A program made the translations under genes and the position numbers. Positions 34,544-44,281 of a stretch of DNA of 64,000 bases are shown one piece after another (the first letter of the stretch is position 1; every line of letters starts with the position of its first letter). The stretch comes from Echinicola sp. 20G (GTDB taxonomy: Bacteria; Bacteroidota; Bacteroidia; Cytophagales; Cyclobacteriaceae). The notes under the pieces are model-generated. The model was not told where the DNA came from, made no database searches, and saw nothing but the letters and a program-made list of their open reading frames with translations. The stretch covers positions 623,001 to 687,000 of the forward strand of contig NZ_AP024154.1 in NCBI RefSeq assembly GCF_015533855.1, given 5' to 3'.

Positions 34544-35257
34544 ATGTCCAAAGGAAAACTTTATCTTATCCCCAATATATTGGCAGAAGGAACTGCCCAA
34601 GAGATCATCAGCCCCCAGGTAAAGGAGGTCATCAAAAACACCCAGTTTTATCTGGCTGAGGACCTTCGTACTGCTAGAAGGTATATTTCTAGCCTCAGGC
34701 TAGGGCTGACCATCGAGGAATTACAGTTTGAAATATTGGACAAAAAAACCAAACCAGCCCAAATGCCTCAGCTGATGAAACCACTTTTTGAGGGAAAAGA
34801 CATGGGCGTAATTTCTGAAGCAGGTTGTCCTGGGATCGCAGACCCAGGAGCTGTAGCCGTTGCCTTTGCCCACTCTAAGGGCATTCAAGTTATCCCCCTT
34901 GCCGGTCCCTCTTCGATGTTTATGGCTTTGATGGCCTCCGGTTTTAATGGCCAATCCTTTGCTTTCCACGGTTATCTTCCCATCAATAAAAAGGAAAGAA
35001 TAGATGCCATAAAAAACTTAGAAAGTGAATCAGGAAGGTTTCGAAGAACCCAAATCTTTATGGAAACGCCCTTCAGGAACAACCACCTATTTGAAGACCT
35101 TAAGCAGCATCTCCACCCAAACACCAAACTGTGCATCGCCAAAAACATCAGTGGAAAAGATGAGCTGATTGTCACCAAAACCGTAGCTGATTGGAAAAAA
35201 ACCAAAATTGACCTTCATAAAGTCCCTACTGTCTTTGTTTTGGACACCAATTACTAA
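34544..35257 (+). CDS. SAM-dependent methyltransferase, tetrapyrrole methylase (RsmI-like) family
   Basis: A 237-residue protein of the TP_methylase fold. Its motifs EAGCPGIADPGAVAVAFAH and IPLAGPSSMFMALMASGFNG are those of RsmI, which 2'-O-methylates C1402 of 16S rRNA. The C-terminal helical domain of true RsmI is missing, and Bacteroidota usually carry both a full RsmI and this short paralogue. The target is therefore uncertain. It lies 28 bases downstream of the hydrolase. Confidence 0.8.
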   Translation: MSKGKLYLIPNILAEGTAQEIISPQVKEVIKNTQFYLAEDLRTARRYISSLRLGLTIEELQFEILDKKTKPAQMPQLMKPLFEGKDMGVISEAGCPGIADPGAVAVAFAHSKGIQVIPLAGPSSMFMALMASGFNGQSFAFHGYLPINKKERIDAIKNLESESGRFRRTQIFMETPFRNNHLFEDLKQHLHPNTKLCIAKNISGKDELIVTKTVADWKKTKIDLHKVPTVFVLDTNY

Positions 35258-35408
35258 GCACAAAAAATCAAATAGACAGGTTTAAAATGCTTCTGGCGTC
35301 AGATCGCTTATACTCTGTATTTTATCGATGAGCAAAGTTTTTTATTTCCTGCTTATACTGTAATTTTACACGCTATTTGAACAAGTACAATATTTAAATT
35401 CAGCATAT

Positions 35409-36662
35409 ATGCCATATTTATTCACTTCTGAGTCTGTTTCAGAAGGACATCCTGATAAAATATCTGATCAGATTTCTGATGCGCTTATCGATAACTTTTT
35501 AGCTTTTGACCCAAAATCCAAGGTAGCATGTGAAACATTGGTTACTACCGGTCAAGTCGTTCTTGCTGGTGAGGTTAATTCCGAAACCTATCTTGATGTA
35601 CAGAAAATTGCCAGGGATGTTATCAATAGAATCGGCTATACCAAAGGGGAATACATGTTTGACGGCAACTCTTGTGGTGTACTTTCTGCGATCCATGAGC
35701 AGTCTCCAGATATCAACCAAGGTGTAGACAGAACCAGCCCAGAAGAGCAAGGTGCTGGCGATCAAGGAATGATGTTTGGTTATGCCACCAATGAAACCCA
35801 GAACTATATGCCTTTAGCATTGGATCTTTCCCATCGTCTGCTGAAGGAACTTTCTAACCTAAGAAGGGAAAACGAAGAAATTACCTACTTAAGACCTGAT
35901 GCCAAGGCACAGGTAACCATCGAATACAGTGACGATAATGTTCCTCAAAAGATCAAGACCATCGTTATTTCCACCCAACATGATGATTTTGCTGAAGAGC
36001 CGATGATGCTGGCTAAAATCAAAGAGGACTTGGTGAAAATCCTTATTCCAAGAGTTAAGTCTCAATTGATTCCAGAAATTCAAGCATTGTTTAACGATGA
36101 TATTACCTACCACATCAATCCTACCGGAAAGTTTGTGATCGGTGGTCCTCACGGAGATGCTGGTCTTACTGGAAGAAAAATTATTGTGGATACCTACGGC
36201 GGAAAAGGTGCTCACGGAGGAGGAGCTTTCTCCGGAAAAGACCCTTCTAAAGTAGACCGTTCTGCAGCTTATGCTACGCGTCATATTGCCAAGAACATGG
36301 TTGCTGCGGGTATAGCGGATGAAGTCCTGGTGCAAGTATCTTACGCGATTGGTGTAGCAGAGCCTATGGGCATTTATATCAATACCTATGGCACTTCTAA
36401 AGTCGATTTAAAGGATGGAGAGATTGCAGAAAAAATCTCCCAAATCTTTGACATGAGGCCGTATGCCATCGAGCAGCGCCTAAAACTCAGAAATCCAATC
36501 TATGAGGAAACTGCTGCCTACGGTCACATGGGACGTAAAAACGAAGTCGTAACCAAAACATTTGTTTCTCCTGATGGCACCTCTATCACTTTGGATGTAG
36601 AGCTCTTCACCTGGGAAAAGCTGGATTATGTGGATACGATCAAAAAAGAATTCAATCTATAA
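35409..36662 (+). CDS. metK: S-adenosylmethionine synthetase
   Basis: Makes SAM from methionine and ATP. All 417 residues are present, with [19 protein letters not shown] (ATP site), [12 protein letters not shown], and the long substrate loop starting near [16 protein letters not shown] and continuing [22 protein letters not shown]. The 151-base leader was checked for known SAM riboswitch signatures and none was seen. A strong terminator follows. Confidence 0.97.
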   Translation: MPYLFTSESVSEGHPDKISDQISDALIDNFLAFDPKSKVACETLVTTGQVVLAGEVNSETYLDVQKIARDVINRIGYTKGEYMFDGNSCGVLSAIHEQSPDINQGVDRTSPEEQGAGDQGMMFGYATNETQNYMPLALDLSHRLLKELSNLRRENEEITYLRPDAKAQVTIEYSDDNVPQKIKTIVISTQHDDFAEEPMMLAKIKEDLVKILIPRVKSQLIPEIQALFNDDITYHINPTGKFVIGGPHGDAGLTGRKIIVDTYGGKGAHGGGAFSGKDPSKVDRSAAYATRHIAKNMVAAGIADEVLVQVSYAIGVAEPMGIYINTYGTSKVDLKDGEIAEKISQIFDMRPYAIEQRLKLRNPIYEETAAYGHMGRKNEVVTKTFVSPDGTSITLDVELFTWEKLDYVDTIKKEFNL

Positions 36663-36665
36663 AAT

Positions 36666-36693
36666 AAAAAAAGCGGCTTAGGCCGCTTTTTTT
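36666..36693. terminator. Bidirectional terminator between metK and ddl
   Basis: A run of A, stem GCGGC / GCCGC around a TTAG loop, then T residues. It separates converging genes and overlaps the last two bases of the ddl frame. Confidence 0.9.
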
Positions 36694-37681
36694 ATTTCCA
36701 CATTTCTTCGATTATCTCCGTATAAAACTCCTGAACGGATTTTCCAATTGCCTTAACCTGCTGAGAGATCAAACTGGTTTCCGTTTGGCCTGGAACTGTG
36801 TTGATTTCTATAAAAAAGATCTTACCCGTTTCATGTTCCAAGAAGTAATCCATTCTCACTGCTCCTTTGCAGTTCAATTTTAAGTAAACTTTTTCAGCCA
36901 CTTTCTTTACCCGCGCCACTTCTTCTTCAGTCATTCTTCCAGGTGTAATTTCCTCTGTTACTCCAGCGGTATACTTTGCCTCAAAATCAAAAAACTCCTT
37001 GGAACTTACGATCTCAGTAGCAGGCAATACGGTCACCTCGCCATCTACCATATACATGCCTATGGAAAACTCCCTACCAGAAACAAACTCCTCCACCAGC
37101 ACCTGAGTATCCTCAGCAAAAGCCTTATCCAAAGCCTCCTGAACCTCTTCTTTGGTTTTCACCTTGCTCATACCAATGCTACTTCCACCGCTATTGGGCT
37201 TCACAAAATAAGGCAATTGCAACTCATCAATTACTCTTTGTGTATTGGTAGTGGTATTTTTAAAAAGCTGAAGGGACTTGGCCACGTTCAAATCATCGAT
37301 ATCCTGTATGATGGCTTTGGTGTATCCTTTATTCATGGTAATGGAAGAAGTGATCGCATCACAAGTAGTGTAGGGCAAACCTATCATATCAAAATACCCG
37401 GCTAATTTGCCATCTTCACCCGGAGAACCGTGAAGGATATTGAAGATTCCATCAAAAGTAGTTTTCTCACCATTTGGAGAAATTGAAAAATCATTCAAAT
37501 CAACAGGATAATGAGTTCCACTCCCGTCCTGATAGTACCAGTTACCTTTTTCTATGATGATTTTGTATATATCATAGCGTCCCAAATCAATATTCTTCTC
37601 CACTACTGCGGCACTTTTAAGAGAGACAACAGACTCACCGGTAAAACCTCCAGTAACTAATGCAATTTTCTTCTTGATCAT
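36692..37681 (-). CDS. ddl: D-alanine-D-alanine ligase
   Basis: Forms D-Ala-D-Ala for peptidoglycan precursors. The 329-residue ATP-grasp protein starts KKKIALVTGGFTGESVVSLKSA and contains FNILHGSPGEDGKLAGYFDMIG, the ATP-binding FVKPNSGGSSIGMSKV, and VLVEEFVSGREFSIGM; the metal site is FFIEINTVPGQTETSLI. It is closer to the DdlA type common in this phylum. It stands alone, away from mur genes. Confidence 0.95.
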   Translation of the reverse strand: MIKKKIALVTGGFTGESVVSLKSAAVVEKNIDLGRYDIYKIIIEKGNWYYQDGSGTHYPVDLNDFSISPNGEKTTFDGIFNILHGSPGEDGKLAGYFDMIGLPYTTCDAITSSITMNKGYTKAIIQDIDDLNVAKSLQLFKNTTTNTQRVIDELQLPYFVKPNSGGSSIGMSKVKTKEEVQEALDKAFAEDTQVLVEEFVSGREFSIGMYMVDGEVTVLPATEIVSSKEFFDFEAKYTAGVTEEITPGRMTEEEVARVKKVAEKVYLKLNCKGAVRMDYFLEHETGKIFFIEINTVPGQTETSLISQQVKAIGKSVQEFYTEIIEEMWK

Positions 37682-37794
37682 ATCTATAAAGGTAAAAGTT
37701 AGTTATGAAAAAAAGTACAGTTATAGCCTGCTACCCAAATATTTTTTTTAGGCACTGTACCCAAAACTCACTGTAATTCACCATTTATCTTTAC

Positions 37795-37829
37795 TTGGCT
37801 ATCTCTTCCTCTCATTTTTTTTATATTTG
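37795..37829 (+). promoter_or_regulatory. Candidate promoter of the DPP-IV gene
   Basis: TATATTTG (37822-37829) fits the -7 consensus; a TTG (37795-37797) lies 24 bases upstream, slightly further than usual. The gene starts 32 bases downstream. Confidence 0.5.
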
Positions 37830-37861
37830 GCGTTCAGAATTAAATCCACAATATAATTTAT

Positions 37862-40039
37862 ATGAATCAAGTAAGAACCTTGGCCTTAATGGCAATTGTA
37901 CTCTGCGTATGCTTTCAGGCTATCGCGCAGCAAAAAAAAGTCTCCCTTGAAGCCATCTTTAAAGAAGGAGTCTTCTCCCAAAAATCCGTTAGGGGAATTA
38001 ACTGGATGAAAGATGGCCAATATTACAGTTCCTTTAAAAGAGAAAATGGTGCCTCACAGGTGGTTAAAATGAATGTATCCACAGGAGAAGAAGAAGCTGT
38101 TCTAATTGACGGCGATAAACTTGGCATTAACTTTTCCAGCTATTCTTTCAATAATGATGAGACCAAGGCATTGGTGGCTACTGAGGTGGAAAGCATATAC
38201 AGAAGGTCTTCCAAAGGGATTTTCTATGTAGTGGACTTGGCCACTGGCGTGTCCCAAAAGCTGATGGATGGAGAAAAAATTTCCTATGCTACCCTTTCTC
38301 CGGACAACACCAAAGTCGCTTTTGTGAAGGACAACAACCTTTACTATATCACTTTGGAAAACAATGAGGTTCACCAAATCACAACCGATGGCAAGTGGAA
38401 CCACATCATCAACGGTGCAGCCGATTGGGTATATGAAGAAGAATTCTCCATGGCCCAAGCTTTCAAATGGTCTCCTGACGGAAAGAAGATTGCTTTCATA
38501 CGCTTTGACGAAACGGAAGTACCTGAATACAATATGCAGGTTTGGGGTCCTCTTTATCCACAAGACTATAAATTCAAATATCCTAAAGCAGGGGAGAAAA
38601 ATGCCACAGTAAGCCTTCACGTTTTTGACTTGGACAGTGAAAAAACAACTTCGCTAGATGCTGGAACAGAAAAAGACATCTACCTTCCACGTATCTACTG
38701 GACAGGTGACAGCAACACTCTAGCTTTCATCAAGCTTAACCGGCTTCAAAACCAATTGGATTTGTTCCATGCCAACACCAACACTGGTGACAGCAAGGTG
38801 GTGCTGACCGAATCCTCAGAGACCTATGTTGACCTTAACTATAATGACAACCTGCTCTATTTGGCAGATAACAAGGGTTTCATCAGAACCTCTGAGCAGG
38901 ATGGTTTCAAGCACATCTATCATCATGATATGAATGGTGAATTGATTGCTCAAATAACCAAGGGTAATTGGGAAGTAACAGAAGTAGTAGGAGTAGATGA
39001 AAAAGTTAAAAAGATCTATTACATCTCTACTGAAAAATCTCCATTGGAAAGAAATCTTTATGCAGTAAAGCTTAACGGAAACAGCAAGACTGAATTGACA
39101 CCTGCATTGGGAACACACAGCATCAATATGAGCCCAGATTTCAAGTATTATATTGATTACTACTCAACTGCCAACAATCCTTTAACTGTTACTTTGAATA
39201 CGTCTAAAGGTAAAACCATCAAAGTACTGGAGGACAACCAAGACCTAACGAAGAGATTGGAAACATACACTTTAAGTGACAAAGAATTCTTTGATTTTGA
39301 AACTGTAGATGGTACCCTGCTCAATGGCTACATGATCAAACCTGCTGATTTTGACGAAAGCAAGCAATATCCAGTATTGATGTATGTTTATGGTGGACCT
39401 GGCTCAGAAAACGTAAAAAACTCATGGGGAGGAACCAGGGATTTTTGGCACCATCATTTGGCCTCAGAAGGCTATATCGTTGTTTGTATAGACAATAGAG
39501 GAACCGGAGGTAGAGGGCGTGACTTCAAACATGCGACCTATGCCAACTTAGGTGATTTAGAAACACAAGACCAAATCGCTGGCGCCAAATATTTGGGATC
39601 ACTTCCTTATGTCGATGCCACAAGAATCGGTATTTGGGGATGGTCTTATGGTGGCTACATGTCTTCACTTTCTTTGATGTTAGGAAATGATGTCTTCAAG
39701 ACCGCCATTGCCGTAGCACCAGTAACCACTTGGAGATATTATGATACCATTTATACAGAAAGGTATTTGCAGACACCACAGTTGAATGCTGCAGGATATG
39801 ACAACTTCAGTCCAATTACCCATGTGAGCAAATTAAAAGGAAACTTTCTTTTGATCCATGGTACCGGTGATGACAATGTCCACTTCCAAAACTCAGTAGA
39901 TTTGGTCAACGCCTTGATTGCTGCGGACAAGCATTTTGAGACCTTCTATTACCCCAATAGAAACCATGGCATCTACGGTGGCAATACCACATGGCACCTT
40001 TATAATATGATGACTGATTTCATTAAGAGGAAATTGTAA
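37862..40039 (+). CDS. Dipeptidyl peptidase IV (S9 family)
   Basis: A 725-residue exported peptidase (signal peptide LMAIVLCVCFQAIAQQ) that removes N-terminal Xaa-Pro dipeptides. The N-terminal beta propeller contains GAADWVYEEEF, the double-glutamate motif specific for DPP-IV. The C-terminal hydrolase domain has the serine in GWSYGGYMSS, the aspartate in HGTGDDNVHFQNS and the histidine in NRNHGIYGGN. It acts in the periplasm on peptides; a terminator follows. Confidence 0.95.
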   Translation: MNQVRTLALMAIVLCVCFQAIAQQKKVSLEAIFKEGVFSQKSVRGINWMKDGQYYSSFKRENGASQVVKMNVSTGEEEAVLIDGDKLGINFSSYSFNNDETKALVATEVESIYRRSSKGIFYVVDLATGVSQKLMDGEKISYATLSPDNTKVAFVKDNNLYYITLENNEVHQITTDGKWNHIINGAADWVYEEEFSMAQAFKWSPDGKKIAFIRFDETEVPEYNMQVWGPLYPQDYKFKYPKAGEKNATVSLHVFDLDSEKTTSLDAGTEKDIYLPRIYWTGDSNTLAFIKLNRLQNQLDLFHANTNTGDSKVVLTESSETYVDLNYNDNLLYLADNKGFIRTSEQDGFKHIYHHDMNGELIAQITKGNWEVTEVVGVDEKVKKIYYISTEKSPLERNLYAVKLNGNSKTELTPALGTHSINMSPDFKYYIDYYSTANNPLTVTLNTSKGKTIKVLEDNQDLTKRLETYTLSDKEFFDFETVDGTLLNGYMIKPADFDESKQYPVLMYVYGGPGSENVKNSWGGTRDFWHHHLASEGYIVVCIDNRGTGGRGRDFKHATYANLGDLETQDQIAGAKYLGSLPYVDATRIGIWGWSYGGYMSSLSLMLGNDVFKTAIAVAPVTTWRYYDTIYTERYLQTPQLNAAGYDNFSPITHVSKLKGNFLLIHGTGDDNVHFQNSVDLVNALIAADKHFETFYYPNRNHGIYGGNTTWHLYNMMTDFIKRKL

Positions 40040-40061
40040 TATTTCTTCAAACTAATAAATC

Positions 40062-40101
40062 AAAGGCATTGGAAGGCACGCTCTCCCAATGCCTTTTCTT
40101 T
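40062..40101 (+). terminator. Terminator after the DPP-IV gene
   Basis: AAAGGCATTGG (40062-40072) pairs with CCAATGCCTTT (40086-40096), followed by TCTTTTT. Confidence 0.88.
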
Positions 40102-40173
40102 TTGCCTTGACGGGGAAATTGATTATTAAGCCAAAAGAAATTATATTGTTCAGTACTCAACCCAAAATAATCG

Positions 40174-40548
40174 ATGAAAGAAAAACTGAACACTTCTCTG
40201 CATTCACTTAGTCTAATCGCTGTAATCGGGCTTACAGCTTGGCATGTTTTTACCGGTGAGCTATCCACCAACTCTTTAATGACCTACCTGATCATTATTC
40301 TGATCATCATTGAAGTGGCCAGCTTGTTCTTGATCGGTAAGACCTATCCAGAGAGCCACACTTCCTTTAAAATCGGACTGATCGCCTCACTTCTCATCCT
40401 TCTTGGGATCAAGAGGATGATGCCCGCGTTCTTTGTCCCACTGACTGTGGCTGCCTTTGCCATTAACTTCTTGTATAATTTTTACACCAACAACAAACGA
40501 AGAAAAGGGCAGTTTAAAAGGAGGAAGCAAAAAAAGGTGAAATTCTAG
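40174..40548 (+). CDS. Small membrane protein of unknown function
   Basis: A 124-residue protein with four hydrophobic segments (SLIAVIGLTAWHVF, YLIIILIIIEVASLFLIG, IGLIASLLILLGIK, FFVPLTVAAFAINFLY) and a strongly basic C-terminal tail (NNKRRKGQFKRRKQKKVKF). No family is recognised with confidence. The tail should lie in the cytoplasm and could bind nucleic acid or acidic lipids. It follows the DPP-IV terminator, so it is probably transcribed separately. Confidence 0.7.
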   Translation: MKEKLNTSLHSLSLIAVIGLTAWHVFTGELSTNSLMTYLIIILIIIEVASLFLIGKTYPESHTSFKIGLIASLLILLGIKRMMPAFFVPLTVAAFAINFLYNFYTNNKRRKGQFKRRKQKKVKF

Positions 40549-40595
40549 GGCAATTAGAACCAGTCGGCACGTTATTTGAACTTCAGTTGGCCAAA

Positions 40596-40623
40596 ATTAC
40601 TCCCATGAAATTACTCCCATGAA
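40596..40623 (+). repeat. 14-bp perfect tandem duplication over a start codon
   Basis: ATTACTCCCATGAA occurs twice in direct succession. The first copy supplies an ATG at 40606 that opens a five-codon frame (MKLLP) whose TGA overlaps the ATG at 40619 in the form ATGA; the second copy supplies that real start. Confidence 0.85.
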
Positions 40624-41083
40624 AAAACTATTGTTTATCGTTCTTTTAATGTTTCCATTGATTTCTTTTGCCCAGGAAAAGCTGGAAAAACTGGTCAAGG
40701 AACGCCAAAGTCTCCACCAAAGGTGGAAATCTTCTGAATCTCAAAAATCTGGAATCTTTGGTAATCGCACCAAAAAAGACATGATCGAGACCAATGACTG
40801 GATGGAGCGCATTATCCTCAAAGACAATCAGATCATGGACGAATTGGAGATGTTGAAGAACATTGAGACCACCGAAATCAAATACGAAAAGGACGATTAT
40901 AAATTCATCGCTCAAAAACAAGAACAGGACATTGGCAAACTTAAGCGGGCTTTACTCGATAAAGATGAGGAGATCAGCGCAATAAAAAACAGCAAAAGGA
41001 CTTACGAATGGACCACATTGATTTTCTTTGTCTGCACTGGGGTATTGGGCTATTTGTTCTATAAACTAAAATTCAAAAGTTGA
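40619..41083 (+). CDS. Exported coiled-coil protein with C-terminal membrane anchor
   Basis: A 154-residue protein with a signal peptide (LLFIVLLMFPLISFAQ), a charged helical middle likely to form a coiled coil (KLEKLVKERQSLHQRW, IGKLKRALLDKDEEISAIKN), and a C-terminal membrane segment (WTTLIFFVCTGVLGYLFYKL). The topology puts the coiled coil in the periplasm. Such small proteins recur in Cytophagales, but the function is unknown. A duplicated start region may couple it to a five-codon upstream frame. Confidence 0.72.
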   Translation: MKKLLFIVLLMFPLISFAQEKLEKLVKERQSLHQRWKSSESQKSGIFGNRTKKDMIETNDWMERIILKDNQIMDELEMLKNIETTEIKYEKDDYKFIAQKQEQDIGKLKRALLDKDEEISAIKNSKRTYEWTTLIFFVCTGVLGYLFYKLKFKS

Positions 41084-41202
41084 ATAACTTCCCATAATTA
41101 CTTCAAATCCAATGCTGCAGAGCTCCATTAATCTTTACGGTACTGTATTTTGCATCATGAAACTAAACCATTTTTTCCTTCCAGATTTTAAATAGATTTC
41201 CC

Positions 41203-41210
41203 TATTTTTG
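41203..41210 (+). promoter_or_regulatory. -7 promoter element directly before glyS
   Basis: TATTTTTG fits TAnnTTTG and ends five bases before the glyS ATG at 41216, implying a leaderless or nearly leaderless message. No -33 TTG was identified at the expected distance. Confidence 0.5.
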
Positions 41211-41215
41211 CGGCT

Positions 41216-42682
41216 ATGGCAAAGACAGAACAAGCAACTGAAAACGCACAACTGAAAGATATCATTTCCCATGCGAAAGAATATGGTTTTGTATATCCTT
41301 CTTCAGAAATATATGACGGACTCCAAGCGGTATACGATTATGGCGCCTATGGAGTGGAGCTAAAAAATAACCTCAAAAGACTTTGGTGGGAGTCCATGAC
41401 AAGGCTGAACGATAACATTGTTGGAATCGATGCAGCTATTTTCATGCACCCAACCACTTGGAAAGCTTCTGGTCACGTGGACAGCTTTAATGATCCAATG
41501 ATTGACAACAAGGACAGTAAGAAGCGCTATCGTGCAGATGTTCTTATTGAAGAAAAAGCTGCTGGATTGGAGAAAGAAGGCAAAGAAGAAGAGGCAAAAT
41601 CTCTCCTTGCCGCCATGGGCAAATTGTTGGAAGCGGAAGACTTGGCAGGTGTAAAAGACCTTATTGTCAACGAAAACATCACTTGCCCAATCAGTGGCAC
41701 TTCCAACTGGACTGATGTTAGACAATTCAACCTGATGTTTTCTACTCAAGTAGGGTCAGTAGCGGAAGATGCCTCTACCATTTACCTGAGACCAGAAACA
41801 GCACAAGGGATCTTCGTGAATTTCCTTAACGTTCAAAAAACTGCCAGAATGAAGGTTCCTTTTGGCATTGCCCAAATTGGTAAGGCCTTCAGAAATGAAA
41901 TCGTAGCCCGTCAGTTCATTTTCCGTATGCGGGAATTTGAACAGATGGAGATGCAATATTTTGTAAGACCTGGTTCAGAATTGGATTGGTACAAAAGCTG
42001 GGCTGAAACCCGAGTGAAATGGCACAAAGCTTTGGGCATTCCTGAGGATAAATTAAGAACCCATGACCATGATAAATTGGCCCACTACGCCAATGCTGCC
42101 ATGGATATTGAATATGATTTCCCATTTGGTTTCAAAGAAGTGGAAGGAATTCATTCGAGAACGGATTTTGACCTGAAGAGCCATCAGGAATTTTCTAAAA
42201 AGAAGCAACAATACTTCGATCCAGAAATCAACCAAAATTACATTCCTTACGTGATCGAAACATCCATTGGAGCCGACAGGTTGTTCTTGATGACCCTTTG
42301 CAATGCCTACACAGAAGAAGAGGTAGAAGGCAAATCAAGAACATATTTAAAGTTCCATCCAGCGATTGCCCCAGTTAAGGCTGCTATCCTTCCTCTGACC
42401 AAAAAAGATGGGCTTCCTGAAAAAGGAAAAGAGATCTTCAACAAGTTGAAATTTGATTTCAATATCATCTATGAAGAGGCAGCTTCTATCGGTAAGCGAT
42501 ATACTCGTCAGGATTTGATCGGAACACCTTACTGTATCGCAGTGGATCACCAAACATTAGAAGACAATACGGTAACCATCCGTCATAGGGATACTACTGA
42601 ACAAGAGAGGGTGCACATCGACGAACTTTATGGCAAACTTGCCGAAGCAACAAGCTTTAAAAATATCTTCGAACAGATCTAA
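41216..42682 (+). CDS. glyS: Glycine-tRNA ligase (single-chain alpha2 type)
   Basis: Charges tRNA-Gly. The protein has 488 residues and is the alpha2, eukaryote/archaea-like form rather than the bacterial tetramer. Visible parts are FVYPSSEIYDGLQAVYDYGAYG, class II motif 2 (GIAQIGKAFRNEI and FRMREFEQMEMQYF), motif 3 near YVIETSIGADRLFLMTL, and the anticodon-binding domain IAPVKAAILPLTKKD. A -7 promoter box abuts the start codon. A strong bidirectional terminator follows. Confidence 0.95.
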   Translation: MAKTEQATENAQLKDIISHAKEYGFVYPSSEIYDGLQAVYDYGAYGVELKNNLKRLWWESMTRLNDNIVGIDAAIFMHPTTWKASGHVDSFNDPMIDNKDSKKRYRADVLIEEKAAGLEKEGKEEEAKSLLAAMGKLLEAEDLAGVKDLIVNENITCPISGTSNWTDVRQFNLMFSTQVGSVAEDASTIYLRPETAQGIFVNFLNVQKTARMKVPFGIAQIGKAFRNEIVARQFIFRMREFEQMEMQYFVRPGSELDWYKSWAETRVKWHKALGIPEDKLRTHDHDKLAHYANAAMDIEYDFPFGFKEVEGIHSRTDFDLKSHQEFSKKKQQYFDPEINQNYIPYVIETSIGADRLFLMTLCNAYTEEEVEGKSRTYLKFHPAIAPVKAAILPLTKKDGLPEKGKEIFNKLKFDFNIIYEEAASIGKRYTRQDLIGTPYCIAVDHQTLEDNTVTIRHRDTTEQERVHIDELYGKLAEATSFKNIFEQI

Positions 42683-42701
42683 ATTGATTTGTTCTGAAAT
42701 C

Positions 42702-42737
42702 AAAAAGTCTCTGAAAAAAATCTCAGAGACTTTTTTT
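42702..42737. terminator. Bidirectional terminator between glyS and the transglycosylase gene
   Basis: AGTCTCTGA pairs with TCAGAGACT around an A-rich loop, flanked by an A run on the left and a T run on the right. Confidence 0.9.
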
Positions 42738-44136
42738 ATGGTTCTACCAGCACCCTGTATGACTCATAAATACTTAATATATCCTGGACATATGCAACCG
42801 CCAAATAGCCCTTTGCATAACCACTTCTAACTACTGGGTCCCTATAGTATTTTGGCTGTGATTTCCTCTCCAGGTAATAGGCCACATTTTTCCATCTTTG
42901 TGTGTCCTTCCCAAACTTCAAGGCGAGTCTCCAAGCATCATTGACATGACCATGTCCTACATTATAGGACGCCAAGATAAACTTGATGCGTTCATTGGTT
43001 TCGGGCACACGCTCCAACCAGAATTTATCCAAGTATTTCAAATAGCGAACCCCTCCCATTAAACTTTCCAACGGGTCATTCGGATTACTTACACCAAAGC
43101 GCTCTAAAGTTACCGGCATCAACTGTAACAACCCCTTGGCCCCGGCATAACTGGTAGCCACTGTATCGAATCTTGATTCTTTATAAACCAAAGAGGCCAA
43201 AAGCCGCCAGTCCCAACCTAGCACTTCCGCGCCTTGTTTGATGAGGTCATCATATATTGAAATCCGGTCTCCAGAGATGGAAGAAAAAGGACTTTTGTTT
43301 CTGTAATAGTTGTTTTTCTTGTTCAAAAAATATTTCCCGTAAAGGATGGCAAAGTAAGTAGAACTTTTGCCTTTTTCCATCCAGTCGTTTACTGCTTCCA
43401 ACAGGTTTGGGGCATTAGTTCTTACTGCCCAAGCTACCGGGCGGGGTTCATTGACCTTAAGCCCCACATCAATTCCTCTATAATAGGTTGAGTTTACCAA
43501 GGCAACTCCTTCGTCCACCAAGGTGTATTCAATTTCTTCCCGGACTACTTCCTCCACCAATTCATCAGAATTTTTATCTTCCTCGATGATGTCGATATCA
43601 ATTTGCAAGCTATCCTCTAAATATTCCAGTTGGCTTCTGTATATGGTTGATTGCCTGACGTGGATGGTTTTGCCATCCAGCCCTTCAACTTTTTTTATGG
43701 TAGCCTTTTCGCGATTTTGAACCAATACAGAAGAAAGAGAAGTAAGTGGGTCAGTAAAAGCTCCATACTTCTTTCGTTCATCATTGACAACCAAATTAAT
43801 AGCTATAATATCTGCTCCACCTGTATTGAGTAAGTAATAAGCTCTTTGGACATCCTGATTGACAATCAATCTCAACTGCACATCCAGTCTTTTCGCCAGA
43901 TTTCTCAACAACTCATACTCATAGCCCATCCTGCGTCCCCTGTAGATATAATAACTGGTTGATGAGTTGTCCACCACCGCTCGAATAAAACCTCTCTTTT
44001 TTATTCCTTCTAAATCTAATTGGACAGGATTTTCCCAATAGGGAACTTCTCTCTTTTTCTTTTTTTGGGCTTCACCACATGAAACTGCAAAAACACTAAC
44101 ACATAAGATGGTAAAAATTAACAGGTTATGCTTCAT
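42736..44136 (-). CDS. MltF-like lytic transglycosylase lipoprotein
   Basis: A predicted envelope enzyme that cleaves peptidoglycan glycan strands. It has a lipobox near the N terminus (SVFAVSCGE), an SBP_bac_3-like region (GFIRAVVDNSSTSYYIYRG to about residue 270) and an SLT domain with catalytic glutamate in VYKESRFD and the motif SYAGAKGLLQLMP. That two-part order is characteristic of MltF. ATG at 44136 is chosen over an upstream start at 44154. It acts on the periplasmic face of the cell wall. Confidence 0.9.
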   Translation of the reverse strand: MKHNLLIFTILCVSVFAVSCGEAQKKKKREVPYWENPVQLDLEGIKKRGFIRAVVDNSSTSYYIYRGRRMGYEYELLRNLAKRLDVQLRLIVNQDVQRAYYLLNTGGADIIAINLVVNDERKKYGAFTDPLTSLSSVLVQNREKATIKKVEGLDGKTIHVRQSTIYRSQLEYLEDSLQIDIDIIEEDKNSDELVEEVVREEIEYTLVDEGVALVNSTYYRGIDVGLKVNEPRPVAWAVRTNAPNLLEAVNDWMEKGKSSTYFAILYGKYFLNKKNNYYRNKSPFSSISGDRISIYDDLIKQGAEVLGWDWRLLASLVYKESRFDTVATSYAGAKGLLQLMPVTLERFGVSNPNDPLESLMGGVRYLKYLDKFWLERVPETNERIKFILASYNVGHGHVNDAWRLALKFGKDTQRWKNVAYYLERKSQPKYYRDPVVRSGYAKGYLAVAYVQDILSIYESYRVLVEP

Positions 44137-44281
44137 GGGCAAGATACAACGCAATATAGCGCAATGGTCCTGACCAATAATAGCATAATTATACCAATTC
44201 TACAAAATAACGAAAGTAAGCAGCAGTGGTCAAACGGAAATCTTAAACCAATTAATTTATTCCGTAAGCCAACAACAATGC

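Noticed and set aside
35258..35408. Possible SAM riboswitch in the metK leader
   Set aside because: No SAM-I, SAM-II or SAM-III core sequence or stem order could be drawn in the 151 bases.
38102..38620. A 172-codon minus-strand frame inside the DPP-IV gene
   Set aside because: It is a complement of a well-supported peptidase and shows no signal or domain.
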